Assembly (NCBI RefSeq): GCF_963668665.1
Contig: NZ_OY764902.1
Span: 2,297,501-2,361,500 of the forward strand
Direction of reading: 5' to 3'
DNA: 64,000 nt
From: an uncultured Anaeromusa sp.
Lineage (GTDB): Bacteria > Bacillota > Negativicutes > Anaeromusales > Anaeromusaceae
Part shown: piece after piece, positions 24,982 to 32,623 of the stretch
Layout: each line of letters starts with the position of its first letter
Position numbering within the stretch: the first letter of the stretch is position 1
Made by a program: the position numbers and the translations under genes
Notes under the pieces: generated by a model
Told to the model about the DNA's origin: nothing
Databases searched by the model: none
Seen by the model: only the letters and a program-made list of their open reading frames with translations

Positions 24982-26232
24982 ATGAAAATTGTTGATGTTG
25001 TTTGCTCGAAGGCTCTTACCGGCTTTTATTTTGACGATCAGCGGGCCATTAAAAAAGGCGCCGATCATGACGGCTTTACTTACTTAGGAGACCCTGTAAC
25101 ACCCGGCTTCCAGGCGATTCGCCAGTCCGGCGAAGCCGTATCGGTGATGCTTGTCTTGGAAGACGGTCAAATTGCTTACGGCGATTGCGCTGCGGTGCAG
25201 TACAGCGGCGCTGGCGGCCGAGATCCCTTGTTCTTGGCGAAAGATTTCATTCCGGTGATTGAAAAGGAAATCAAGCCTCGTCTGGTAGGGCGTGAATTGG
25301 ATTCCTTCAAAACCTTGGCGGAAGAAATCGACTCCATGAAGGACGCTAAAACAGGCAAGTCCATCCATACGGCATTGCGTTACGGCGTAACCCAGGCTAT
25401 TTTGGACGCCGTGGCTAAAGGCAAACATAAACTGATGTGTGAAGTAGTTGCCGAAGAATACGGTACAACCGTAAGTGAAAAAGAAATTCCGATCTTCACG
25501 CAGTCCGGCGACAACCGTTATGAGAATTCCGACAAGATGATTATCAAAGGCGCTCAGGTGCTGCCGCATGCGTTGATCAATCATGTGGAAACCAAGCTGG
25601 GCAACGATGGCGGCTTGCTGTTGGAGTACATCACTTGGCTGAAAAACCGGGTGCTGCAATTGCGCACCAGTGAAGAATACCAGCCGGTACTGCACATTGA
25701 CGTGTACGGCACCATTGGTATTGCTTTCAATAATGACCTGGATAAAATGGTGGACTTCTTCCGCAAAGCCGAAGCCGCTGCGGCTCCTTTGCAGCTGCGC
25801 ATTGAAGGCCCCATGGACATGGAAGAGCGGGAAAAACAGATGTTGGCGCTGAAAGAATTGACCGCCCGGCTGCATGCGGAAAAAATCGGCGTGCAAGTGG
25901 TGGCTGACGAATGGTGCAACACATTTGACGATATTAAGTACTTTGCCGACAATGGCGCTGGCGATATGCTGCAGATCAAAACGCCGGACTTGGGCGGCAT
26001 TAACAATATTATTGAATCGGTTATTTATTGCAAGAAAAAAGGCGTTGGCGCTTACCAGGGCGGCACCTGCAACGAAACAGACCGCTCGGCGCAGGTTTGC
26101 GTCCATGTAGCTATGGCTACGCAGCCGGTGCAAATGCTGGCGAAACCAGGCATGGGTGTAGACGAAGGCCTGATGATTGTTTACAATGAAATGGAGCGCA
26201 TTCTGGCGGTGCGCAAGGCACGCCAGGCGTAA
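24982..26232 (+). CDS. mal: Methylaspartate ammonia-lyase
   Basis: A 416-residue enolase-superfamily enzyme (EC 4.3.1.2) that removes ammonia from 3-methylaspartate to give mesaconate. Features include DCAAVQYSGAGGRDP, the metal ligands around HIDVYGTIG, EGPMD and VADEWCN, and the catalytic Lys in MLQIKTPDLGG. Length and order match the C. tetanomorphum enzyme. The ATG at 24982 follows AAAAAGGAG; the frame is open upstream to 24916, but that part is not family-like. It is the second step of the methylaspartate pathway and follows glutamate mutase directly. A strong terminator lies behind it. Confidence 0.97.
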   Translation: MKIVDVVCSKALTGFYFDDQRAIKKGADHDGFTYLGDPVTPGFQAIRQSGEAVSVMLVLEDGQIAYGDCAAVQYSGAGGRDPLFLAKDFIPVIEKEIKPRLVGRELDSFKTLAEEIDSMKDAKTGKSIHTALRYGVTQAILDAVAKGKHKLMCEVVAEEYGTTVSEKEIPIFTQSGDNRYENSDKMIIKGAQVLPHALINHVETKLGNDGGLLLEYITWLKNRVLQLRTSEEYQPVLHIDVYGTIGIAFNNDLDKMVDFFRKAEAAAAPLQLRIEGPMDMEEREKQMLALKELTARLHAEKIGVQVVADEWCNTFDDIKYFADNGAGDMLQIKTPDLGGINNIIESVIYCKKKGVGAYQGGTCNETDRSAQVCVHVAMATQPVQMLAKPGMGVDEGLMIVYNEMERILAVRKARQA

Positions 26233-26251
26233 CGAGACCGGCGTCTGACAA

Positions 26252-26297
26252 CAGCGGCGGGGCGCGCTTCGGCGCGCCCGCGCTGCCTTTTTTTAAG
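26252..26297 (+). terminator. Strong intrinsic terminator after mal
   Basis: A GGGCGCGC/GCGCGCCC stem with a TTCG loop, extended by AGCGGCG/CGCGCT pairing, runs into seven T residues. It splits the fermentation locus into a mutase half and a lyase half. Confidence 0.88.
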
Positions 26298-26337
26298 GAA
26301 AGCTGTTTCTTGAAACCGGCGTAATTGAGGTGGAGCG

Positions 26338-27273
26338 ATGAAATCCATGATGCTCGAACAATTGATGTATGCCAGCTACTTTGCCCCGCGGGGGCGCAAG
26401 CGCATGTATATTCTAGGACAGCAAATCAGTGAACGTTATTTGTCGCCTCTGGATCGGCTCATTGGCGTCATCGGCGGTCCTGGAGCTGGTAAATCGTCTC
26501 TCATCAAGGGTATGTTTCCGGGCTTGGAACTTACCAATGACGATGAAGGCGTGAATGTGCGTCCTCTGCCGCTTTTGAAAAATATTGATAAAGGTTTTTT
26601 TTCCAGTCACACCTATCATATGGATGTGCGCTTTGAAATGGCCTTTACGCAGCTTCATGCCTTGGCGGAAGCCGTTTCCAAGGCGCTGGAGCACGGCAAA
26701 CGAGTGATTGTCGAACATTTTGATTTATTGTATCCGGCTTTAAACATTAACGCCGACGTGCTTTTAGGGGTGGGCGGCGAAGTGATCGTCGTACGCCCGA
26801 ATGTGTTTGGTCCTTTTCCGCAGGAAATTAAGGATGTTGTAACTAAAACCTTGAAATATCGCAAGATGGCCCATACGGCGGAGGATTTGACAGCGCGCAT
26901 TTTACTGCGTGATTACGGCGCTATCCTTCCGTTTGAACATCGTGACGTCCATCATGGCTTTGTGCTGGAGTATCCTGTCGACATGGACGTGGATTTAGAG
27001 GAAGTGGAGAAGAAGGTAAAACGTCTGATTGATGAGGCGCTGCCTGTTTTCTACAGCGACGAAGACCACATCTGCATTGGCGATGATGCCTGGTTGTGCA
27101 CGGGGCCGCGAACTCATGTGAAAAATACGGAGGAAATTGAAAATTTCCGTCTGTTACATGAATATAAACGTGATGAAAAGAGCAAGAGTTATTTGATTAT
27201 CGGTCTGGTTGGCACGCCGTCGGATAACAACCTGGATGGGTTTGCCGGCGTCAGCTATGCCGCCAGCCTATAG
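26338..27273 (+). CDS. P-loop protein with AlaRS second-additional-domain-like C terminus
   Basis: A 311-residue protein with two recognisable parts. Residues 46-54 (GGPGAGKSS) are a Walker A motif in a kinase-like P-loop domain. The C-terminal third has HRDVHH (about 201-206) and CTGPRTHVKNTEEI (from 254), which resembles the zinc-binding editing domain of alanyl-tRNA synthetase (CGGTHVxNTGEI). I recall similar proteins annotated only by that domain next to glutamate mutase genes in clostridia. The function is unknown. The ATG follows GAGGTGGAG. The citD gene starts 21 bases downstream, so it is co-transcribed with the lyase genes, and a role in lyase or mutase maintenance is possible. Confidence 0.75.
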   Translation: MKSMMLEQLMYASYFAPRGRKRMYILGQQISERYLSPLDRLIGVIGGPGAGKSSLIKGMFPGLELTNDDEGVNVRPLPLLKNIDKGFFSSHTYHMDVRFEMAFTQLHALAEAVSKALEHGKRVIVEHFDLLYPALNINADVLLGVGGEVIVVRPNVFGPFPQEIKDVVTKTLKYRKMAHTAEDLTARILLRDYGAILPFEHRDVHHGFVLEYPVDMDVDLEEVEKKVKRLIDEALPVFYSDEDHICIGDDAWLCTGPRTHVKNTEEIENFRLLHEYKRDEKSKSYLIIGLVGTPSDNNLDGFAGVSYAASL

Positions 27274-27294
27274 GAGAATGAAGGAGGAATTGGC

Positions 27295-27597
27295 ATGGCA
27301 AGTGTGCTGAAAGCAGCGCAGGCTGGCACGTTGGAATCAGGAGACATCATGATTCAGATCAGTCCTGGTGAAGCGGGCAAGGGCCTAGGCATAGAACTAG
27401 AAAGCATCGTCATGATTCAATATGGAGAAGCCATTCGGCAAACGCTGCAGGAAGTGGCGCAAGAGCAAGGCGTGTCTGACGTGCAGGTCAAAGCCGTAGA
27501 CAGAGGGGCGCTGGATTGCACCATTCGGGCTCGCTTTTTGACGGCGTTGAGCCGTGCGGGCGTTTCGCTGAAAGGAGAGATGGCGTCATGCAATTAA
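27295..27597 (+). CDS. citD: Citrate/citramalate lyase acyl carrier protein (gamma subunit)
   Basis: A 100-residue acyl carrier protein of the citrate lyase family. Ser15 in GTLESGDIMI is the expected attachment site of the phosphoribosyl-dephospho-CoA arm. Length is typical (about 98). In this operon the substrate is more likely citramalate, the hydrated form of mesaconate, than citrate. The ATG follows GAAGGAGGAA. Its last 10 bases overlap the start of the beta subunit gene. Confidence 0.95.
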   Translation: MASVLKAAQAGTLESGDIMIQISPGEAGKGLGIELESIVMIQYGEAIRQTLQEVAQEQGVSDVQVKAVDRGALDCTIRARFLTALSRAGVSLKGEMASCN

Positions 27598-28460
27598 GAC
27601 GGACTATGCTGTTTATCCCGGGGAATAACCCGGCGATGCTGCAAAACGGCGGCGTTTTCGGCGCTGATTCGGTTATTTTGGACCTAGAAGATGCGGTGGC
27701 GCCGAACGAAAAAGATGCGGCCCGCTACCTTGTAAGTCACTCCCTTCGTACCGTTGACTACGGCGAAAGCGAGCGGACAGTACGCATTAATCCCTTGGAT
27801 ACCTTTGCGGCGCAAGACATTCCTTTAATTGTGGCCAGCGGCCCCGACGCCTTGGTAGTGCCCAAAGTGGAAAGCGCTGAAGACATCCGCCAAGTGGCGG
27901 CTATGGTGGAAAAAGCGGAAAAACCGGGACAAAAACCGGTTAAGCTGATAGCGCTCTTAGAAACTCCCAAGGGGATTGCCGAAGCCGGACGTATTGCCGT
28001 GGCTCATCCCCGAGTGGATGCCTTGGCCTTAGGCGCGGAAGACTATACGGCAGCGCTAGGCGCGGCTCGAACCAAAGGCGGCCAAGAAATTTATACGGCG
28101 CGGACTTTGTTGATCAATGCCGCTGCTGCAGCGGGCATTCAATCCATTGATACGCCTTTTACCGACGCCAATGACGAAGAAGGACTGCTGGCGGATACCC
28201 GCCTGGCTAAAGCGCTGGGTTTTAAAGGGAAACTTTCTATTAACCCTCGGCAAATTGACGCTATCCACAGCATTTTTAACCCCACGGCTCTAGACGTCGA
28301 CTGGGCGGAGCAAGTGATCGAAGCCATTCAGCGGGCCGAAGCCGAAGGTTCCGGCGTCGCCTCACTGGGCGGAAAAATGGTCGACGCTCCTGTTGTGCAG
28401 CGGGCGCAGAGCGTGCTGCATCTGGCGCGCCGTTTGGGCATGGTCGCGGAACAAGGCTGA
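27588..28460 (+). CDS. citE: Citrate/citramalate lyase beta subunit
   Basis: A 290-residue TIM-barrel lyase subunit (HpcH/HpaI-like CitE family) that cleaves the acyl-carrier thioester, releasing oxaloacetate from citrate or pyruvate from citramalate. RRTMLFIPGNNPAML, SVILDLEDAVAP with the metal ligands, and ETPKGIAEA are characteristic. The ATG at 27588 lies inside citD, 6 bases after AAAGGAGAG. It was chosen over an upstream in-frame start at 27516, which would lie deep in citD. Citrate versus citramalate cannot be told from this sequence; context favours citramalate. Confidence 0.94.
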   Translation: MQLRRTMLFIPGNNPAMLQNGGVFGADSVILDLEDAVAPNEKDAARYLVSHSLRTVDYGESERTVRINPLDTFAAQDIPLIVASGPDALVVPKVESAEDIRQVAAMVEKAEKPGQKPVKLIALLETPKGIAEAGRIAVAHPRVDALALGAEDYTAALGAARTKGGQEIYTARTLLINAAAAAGIQSIDTPFTDANDEEGLLADTRLAKALGFKGKLSINPRQIDAIHSIFNPTALDVDWAEQVIEAIQRAEAEGSGVASLGGKMVDAPVVQRAQSVLHLARRLGMVAEQG

Positions 28461-28473
28461 GGAGGGCGAAACA

Positions 28474-30018
28474 ATGAAAAATCAAATTGGACGTGAAATA
28501 CCTGAAACGATCCCAGGGTACGGCAAAGTCAACGCCTTTGCCGGCGCCTTTGCCACCATTCCGGACGGCAAGCGTCAGGCTCCGCCGATTAAGCGCATGC
28601 TGCCCGGGCAGACCAAGCTGGTGGAAAGCCTGGAAGAAATCTTTAAACGCGTGCCCATTAAAGACGGCATGACCTTATCTTTTCATCATCATTTCCGCAA
28701 CGGCGATGGTGTTTTGAACCAAGTGCTGGAAGTGGCGGCCAAGTTGGGCCTTAAAAACCTGAAAATCGCTCTTAGTTCTGTCTTTCCGGTGCATAAGCCT
28801 TTAATTGAGCATATTAAAAACGGCGTAGTTACTGGCCTTGACGCCAATTACATGTCCGGACCTGTAGCGGAAGCCGTTTCTAAAGGTCTTCTAGAGAAAC
28901 CCGTTATTTTGCGCACTCACGGCGGACGCGCTAGGGCCATCGAATGCGGGCAGCTCAAAATCGACGTTGCTTTTATCGCCGCTCCGGCAGCAGATGATTA
29001 CGGCAACTTGAACGGCGTATCCGGTGACACCGCCTGCGGTTCTCTGGGCTATGCCTTTCCTGATGCGGAATACGCCGACTATGTAGTGGCTGTTACCGAC
29101 CATATTGAACCCTACCCGCTAGCGCCCGTCTCCATTTCCCAGACCCGGGTGGATGCGGTGGTCGTTGTGCCCTGCATCGGCGATCCCAAAGGCATTGTTT
29201 CCGGTACGACCCAGGTTACCAAAGACCCTGTAGGTCTTAAAATTGCTACTAACGCCGCCAAGGTTATTGAAGCCACCGGCCTTATTCAAGATGGTTTTTC
29301 TTTCCAAACCGGCGCTGGCGGCGCTTCCTTGGCGACGGCGCATTTTGTGCGTCAAATGATGGAAGCCAAAGAGGTCACAGGCAGCTTTGCCTTGGGCGGT
29401 ATTACCGGCTATATGGTGGACATGCTGGAAAAAGGGCTTTTCCGCCGCGTTTTTGATGTCCAGGGCTTTGACTTGGAAGCGCAGCGTTCGCTGCGGGACA
29501 ATCCCAACCATATCGAAGTAGGCGCTGGGCTGTACGCCAGTCCCTTTAACGGCGGCTGTCTGGTAAACAAGCTGGACGTCGTCATTTTAGGCGCTACGGA
29601 AATCGATACCGACTTCAACGTCAACGTTGTTACCGGCTCTAACGGTGTTATCATGGGCGGCAGCGGCGGTCACTCTGATGCGGCTGCAGGCGCCAAAGTC
29701 ACTATTGTTGTCGCGAATTTGCTGCGCGGGCGCCTGCCGATTATTGTTGACAAGGTGCTCACGGCGACAACGCCGGGAGAATCCATTGACGTTTTGGTAA
29801 CCGAGCGCGGCATTGCCGTGAATCCGCGGCAGCCTGAACTGCGCCAGCGTCTGGCAGAAGCCGGCTTGCCGGTAAAAGACATCGCGCAGCTTAAAGAGCT
29901 GGCGGAAGCCATTGCCGGCGCTCCGGCGGCGGTGCAAACCGGCGAGAAAATCGTCGCCGTGGTGGAATACCGCGACGGCACGATTATCGACGTGGTTCGC
30001 CAGGCGAAAGAGGTGTAA
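28474..30018 (+). CDS. citF: Citrate/citramalate lyase alpha subunit (acyl-ACP transferase)
   Basis: A 514-residue CoA-transferase-fold subunit that swaps the acetyl group on the carrier protein for the substrate acid. Recognisable parts are the GREIPETIPGYG N terminus, the LSFHHHFRNGD segment, and later FQTGAGGASLA and VNVVTGSNGVIMGGSGGH. Length is normal (about 510). The ATG at 28474 follows CTGAGGAGGGC, right behind the citE stop. It works with CitD and CitE as one complex. Confidence 0.96.
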   Translation: MKNQIGREIPETIPGYGKVNAFAGAFATIPDGKRQAPPIKRMLPGQTKLVESLEEIFKRVPIKDGMTLSFHHHFRNGDGVLNQVLEVAAKLGLKNLKIALSSVFPVHKPLIEHIKNGVVTGLDANYMSGPVAEAVSKGLLEKPVILRTHGGRARAIECGQLKIDVAFIAAPAADDYGNLNGVSGDTACGSLGYAFPDAEYADYVVAVTDHIEPYPLAPVSISQTRVDAVVVVPCIGDPKGIVSGTTQVTKDPVGLKIATNAAKVIEATGLIQDGFSFQTGAGGASLATAHFVRQMMEAKEVTGSFALGGITGYMVDMLEKGLFRRVFDVQGFDLEAQRSLRDNPNHIEVGAGLYASPFNGGCLVNKLDVVILGATEIDTDFNVNVVTGSNGVIMGGSGGHSDAAAGAKVTIVVANLLRGRLPIIVDKVLTATTPGESIDVLVTERGIAVNPRQPELRQRLAEAGLPVKDIAQLKELAEAIAGAPAAVQTGEKIVAVVEYRDGTIIDVVRQAKEV

Positions 30019-30021
30019 GCC

Positions 30022-31077
30022 ATGGCCTGGGGACAATGGGAAGAACGGGTCATCAATCGCAATAACCCCAGGCAAAGTCAAGCGGTGAGGGAATTCCTCA
30101 CCGCTTTTGGCCTTGCTTACGATCCGGCGACAGTGGAGCATACTATCGCTCTTTATCAAGATGGACAGATGATTGCCACTGGCTCTCGGGGCGGCGAAGT
30201 GCTGCGCAATATCGCCGTGCATCCGGATTTGCAGGGCGAGGGGCTGACGGCGACCATCGTTTCCGCCTTAATGCGTCAAGGCGGCGAAGCGGGAGTGCGG
30301 CACTTTTTTATTTTCACGAAGCCGACGGCGGCGCCTCAGTTTACCGGCTTGGGTTTTCGCGAGCTGGCGCGGGTAGAGCCTCAGGCGGTGCTGCTGGAAG
30401 GCGGTCTGGGTTCTGTTCAGGATGAAGTAAAACGCTTGTCTGCCGCAGTAGGCGATTTGCCTGAAGGCGACAGGGCGGCTCTTGTGGTTAATTGCAATCC
30501 TTTCACCCGCGGGCACCAGGCGGTAATTGCCCGGGCGGCTGCGGCTCATGCCGGTGTAGTGGTGCTGGTAGTCAGCGAGGATCGTTCGCTCTTTCCTTTT
30601 GCCGTGCGCCTGCGCTTGGTACAGGAGGGGGTGTCCCATCTGCCCAACGTACGAGTGGTGGAAGCCGGTAAATACATTATTTCCGCTGCGACTTTTCCTG
30701 ATTATTTTACGCGCGGCGAAGATACGGTTATTGCCCAAACTCGTTTGGATGCTCATGTTTTTGGCAGCTATATCGCGCCAGGTTTGGGCGTGTCTGTGCG
30801 TTATGTCGGCGAGGAGCCCTATTGCGAGGTGACTAGGGCCTATAATCAAGCGTTGCAGGAAGTACTGCCTTCGTATGGCGTGAAGGTAGTGGAAATACCG
30901 CGTCTGGCGGAAGGAAGCGAGCCGATCAGCGCTTCTCGAGTCAGGGAACTCTTGCGTCAAGGCGCTGGGTGGGAACAAGTAGCGCCGTTGGTGCCGGAGA
31001 GCACGCTGCGCTATTTGCGCTCTTCGGCAGCGGCGGAAGTGTTGGCGGCCATTCGCGCTAGCGATTCGCGTCATTGA
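30022..31077 (+). CDS. citC: [Citrate (pro-3S)-lyase] ligase, acetylates the lyase
   Basis: A 351-residue enzyme that activates the lyase by acetylating the thiol of the CitD prosthetic group with acetate and ATP. The N terminus (about 20-130) is a GNAT-like domain with VLRNIAVHPDLQGEGL. The C terminus is a nucleotidyltransferase domain with NCNPFTRGHQAVI (HxGH-like) and SASRVRELL (ISxSxxR-like). It starts 3 bases after citF. CitC is needed by both citrate and citramalate lyases, so it does not settle the substrate. A hairpin follows. Confidence 0.95.
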   Translation: MAWGQWEERVINRNNPRQSQAVREFLTAFGLAYDPATVEHTIALYQDGQMIATGSRGGEVLRNIAVHPDLQGEGLTATIVSALMRQGGEAGVRHFFIFTKPTAAPQFTGLGFRELARVEPQAVLLEGGLGSVQDEVKRLSAAVGDLPEGDRAALVVNCNPFTRGHQAVIARAAAAHAGVVVLVVSEDRSLFPFAVRLRLVQEGVSHLPNVRVVEAGKYIISAATFPDYFTRGEDTVIAQTRLDAHVFGSYIAPGLGVSVRYVGEEPYCEVTRAYNQALQEVLPSYGVKVVEIPRLAEGSEPISASRVRELLRQGAGWEQVAPLVPESTLRYLRSSAAAEVLAAIRASDSRH

Positions 31078-31101
31078 TTTACAAGTTGTGTTTTGAAGAG
31101 G

Positions 31102-31144
31102 AAGCTGCGTGCATCTTGTGCAGGCAGCTTTGTTGTAGTATGCT
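31102..31144 (+). promoter_or_regulatory. Overlapping hairpin and promoter before citXG
   Basis: A hairpin AAGCTGC/GCAGCTT with inner TGCA pairs (31102-31130) could end the citC transcript, although its T run is poor. It overlaps a promoter-like pair, TTGTGC (31116-31121) and TATGCT (31139-31144) with a 17-base spacer. Confidence 0.5.
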
Positions 31145-31183
31145 GAAACGGAATTTACAGCAGTTGAGTAAAGGGGTCATCGT

Positions 31184-32566
31184 GTGAAACAGCTTACATT
31201 AGAAGAGGTGCTGGCGGCTAAAGAGGCTAGGCAAGAGCGCCAGCAGGCGTTGCGTTTGCGCACTGCCTTGCCGTTGGTCAGCATTACCTTGAATATTCCG
31301 GGGCCAATCAAGGATAGTGAAGTTCTCCGCTCCTTGTGTCGGGCGGCGGCGGATGCTTTAGGCGCGCTTTTTACGGTGGCTGCGGAAGAACGTACCTATG
31401 CGACTACAGGTCCGGAAATTTTGCTGGCCCTTGACGCGGCGGCGGCGGAAATTAAGGCGGCGGCGGTAGAATTGGAAGAAAGCCGCAGTTACGGGCGCTT
31501 ATGGGATATTGACGTATTTACTGCGGATGGAGAGCTTTTGTCGCGGCAGCAACAGGGACGTCACCGCTCGTGCTTGCTCTGCGCGGCTGACGCGCGGCTG
31601 TGTATGAGGGAGAGACGACACTCGGCAGCGGAGCTGGCGAGTGCGGTGCAGCAAAAATTGCTTTCCTTTCAGGCGGAACAAACCAGGCGCGTACGTCCGG
31701 CGGCGGAAAAGTTGGCTGTTTTGGCGGTAGAGGCGATGCTGTATGAAGTGGCTGCCACACCGGCCCCGGGATTGGTGGACCGCGCTAACAGCGGGGCTCA
31801 TCAAGATATGGATATTTTCACGTTTTTGTCTAGCTCTGCGGCGTTGTCTCATACCCTGGGCCGCTGTGCGGAAGCGGCTTTTCGCCACAAAGGGACGCTG
31901 GAAGAGCTGTTGCCCTTGCTGCGCGTGCTCGGCCTGGAAGGGGAAAGGTCTATGCTGGCGGCTACACGAGGCGTCAATACGCAAAAAGGCTTGCTCTTTT
32001 CCTTGGGGCTGGCCGTGGCGGCGGCAGCCTGGGTGCTGCATAAAGGGGAGCCGCTGCATGCGGAGGCGGTTTTAACTGCGGCGGCAGAAATGGTGCAAGG
32101 TATTGTGGAAGCGGAGTTGAAGTCTCTGGCTCGTAAAAAGCCGGAAGAACTGACAGCTGGCGAACGCTTGTATCTGGAATATGGCGTGCAGGGTATTCGC
32201 GGCGAAGTGGCGGCGGCGCTGCCGGCTGTGCGCTTATGCGGTCTGCCGAAACTGCGAGAAGCGTTGGCGGCTGGACTGAGCGTCAACGACGCTTTAGTGC
32301 AGACGTTGCTGGAACTATTTATGACTGTTGATGATACTACAGTCATGAATCGCCATGATGTAGAAACGATGCGCGGCTGGGTACGCCAGCAGACGACGGC
32401 GGTTTTAGCTTCCGGAGGCATGCTGGCTGCCGACGGGCAGCAGCGCTTAGCTAAGATGGATGCGCTGTTTATTGCGCGGAATATCAGCCCTGGCGGGGCG
32501 GCGGACATGCTGGCGGTAACTTGGTTTTTGCATCGTCTGGAAGACTGGCGGTACGAGCAGGAATGA
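31184..32566 (+). CDS. citXG: Fused CitX-CitG: citrate lyase prosthetic group synthesis and transfer
   Basis: A 460-residue fusion. Residues 1-~165 match CitX, the holo-ACP synthase that transfers the phosphoribosyl-dephospho-CoA precursor to CitD (GRLWDIDVFTADG; Cys-rich CLLCAADARLC). Residues ~180-460 match CitG, the triphosphoribosyl-dephospho-CoA synthase (EVAATPAPGLVDRANSGAHQDMD, VNTQKGLLFSLG, DDTTVMNRHD). The total length is close to the sum of E. coli CitX and CitG. Both activities make the CitD cofactor. The start is a GTG at 31184 behind AAAGGGG. It follows citC after a 106-base gap with its own promoter-like sequence. Confidence 0.94.
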   Translation: MKQLTLEEVLAAKEARQERQQALRLRTALPLVSITLNIPGPIKDSEVLRSLCRAAADALGALFTVAAEERTYATTGPEILLALDAAAAEIKAAAVELEESRSYGRLWDIDVFTADGELLSRQQQGRHRSCLLCAADARLCMRERRHSAAELASAVQQKLLSFQAEQTRRVRPAAEKLAVLAVEAMLYEVAATPAPGLVDRANSGAHQDMDIFTFLSSSAALSHTLGRCAEAAFRHKGTLEELLPLLRVLGLEGERSMLAATRGVNTQKGLLFSLGLAVAAAAWVLHKGEPLHAEAVLTAAAEMVQGIVEAELKSLARKKPEELTAGERLYLEYGVQGIRGEVAAALPAVRLCGLPKLREALAAGLSVNDALVQTLLELFMTVDDTTVMNRHDVETMRGWVRQQTTAVLASGGMLAADGQQRLAKMDALFIARNISPGGAADMLAVTWFLHRLEDWRYEQE

Positions 32567-32623
32567 CATAGATGCAGGGCGAATTCTCCTCTTAAAGAAG
32601 CGAAGGCAAAAGGGGGCGAAGCT

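Noticed and set aside
25084..26133. A 349-codon minus-strand frame opposite the methylaspartate ammonia-lyase gene
   Set aside because: The plus-strand gene is unmistakable. The minus frame is a by-product of its codon bias and has no family resemblance.
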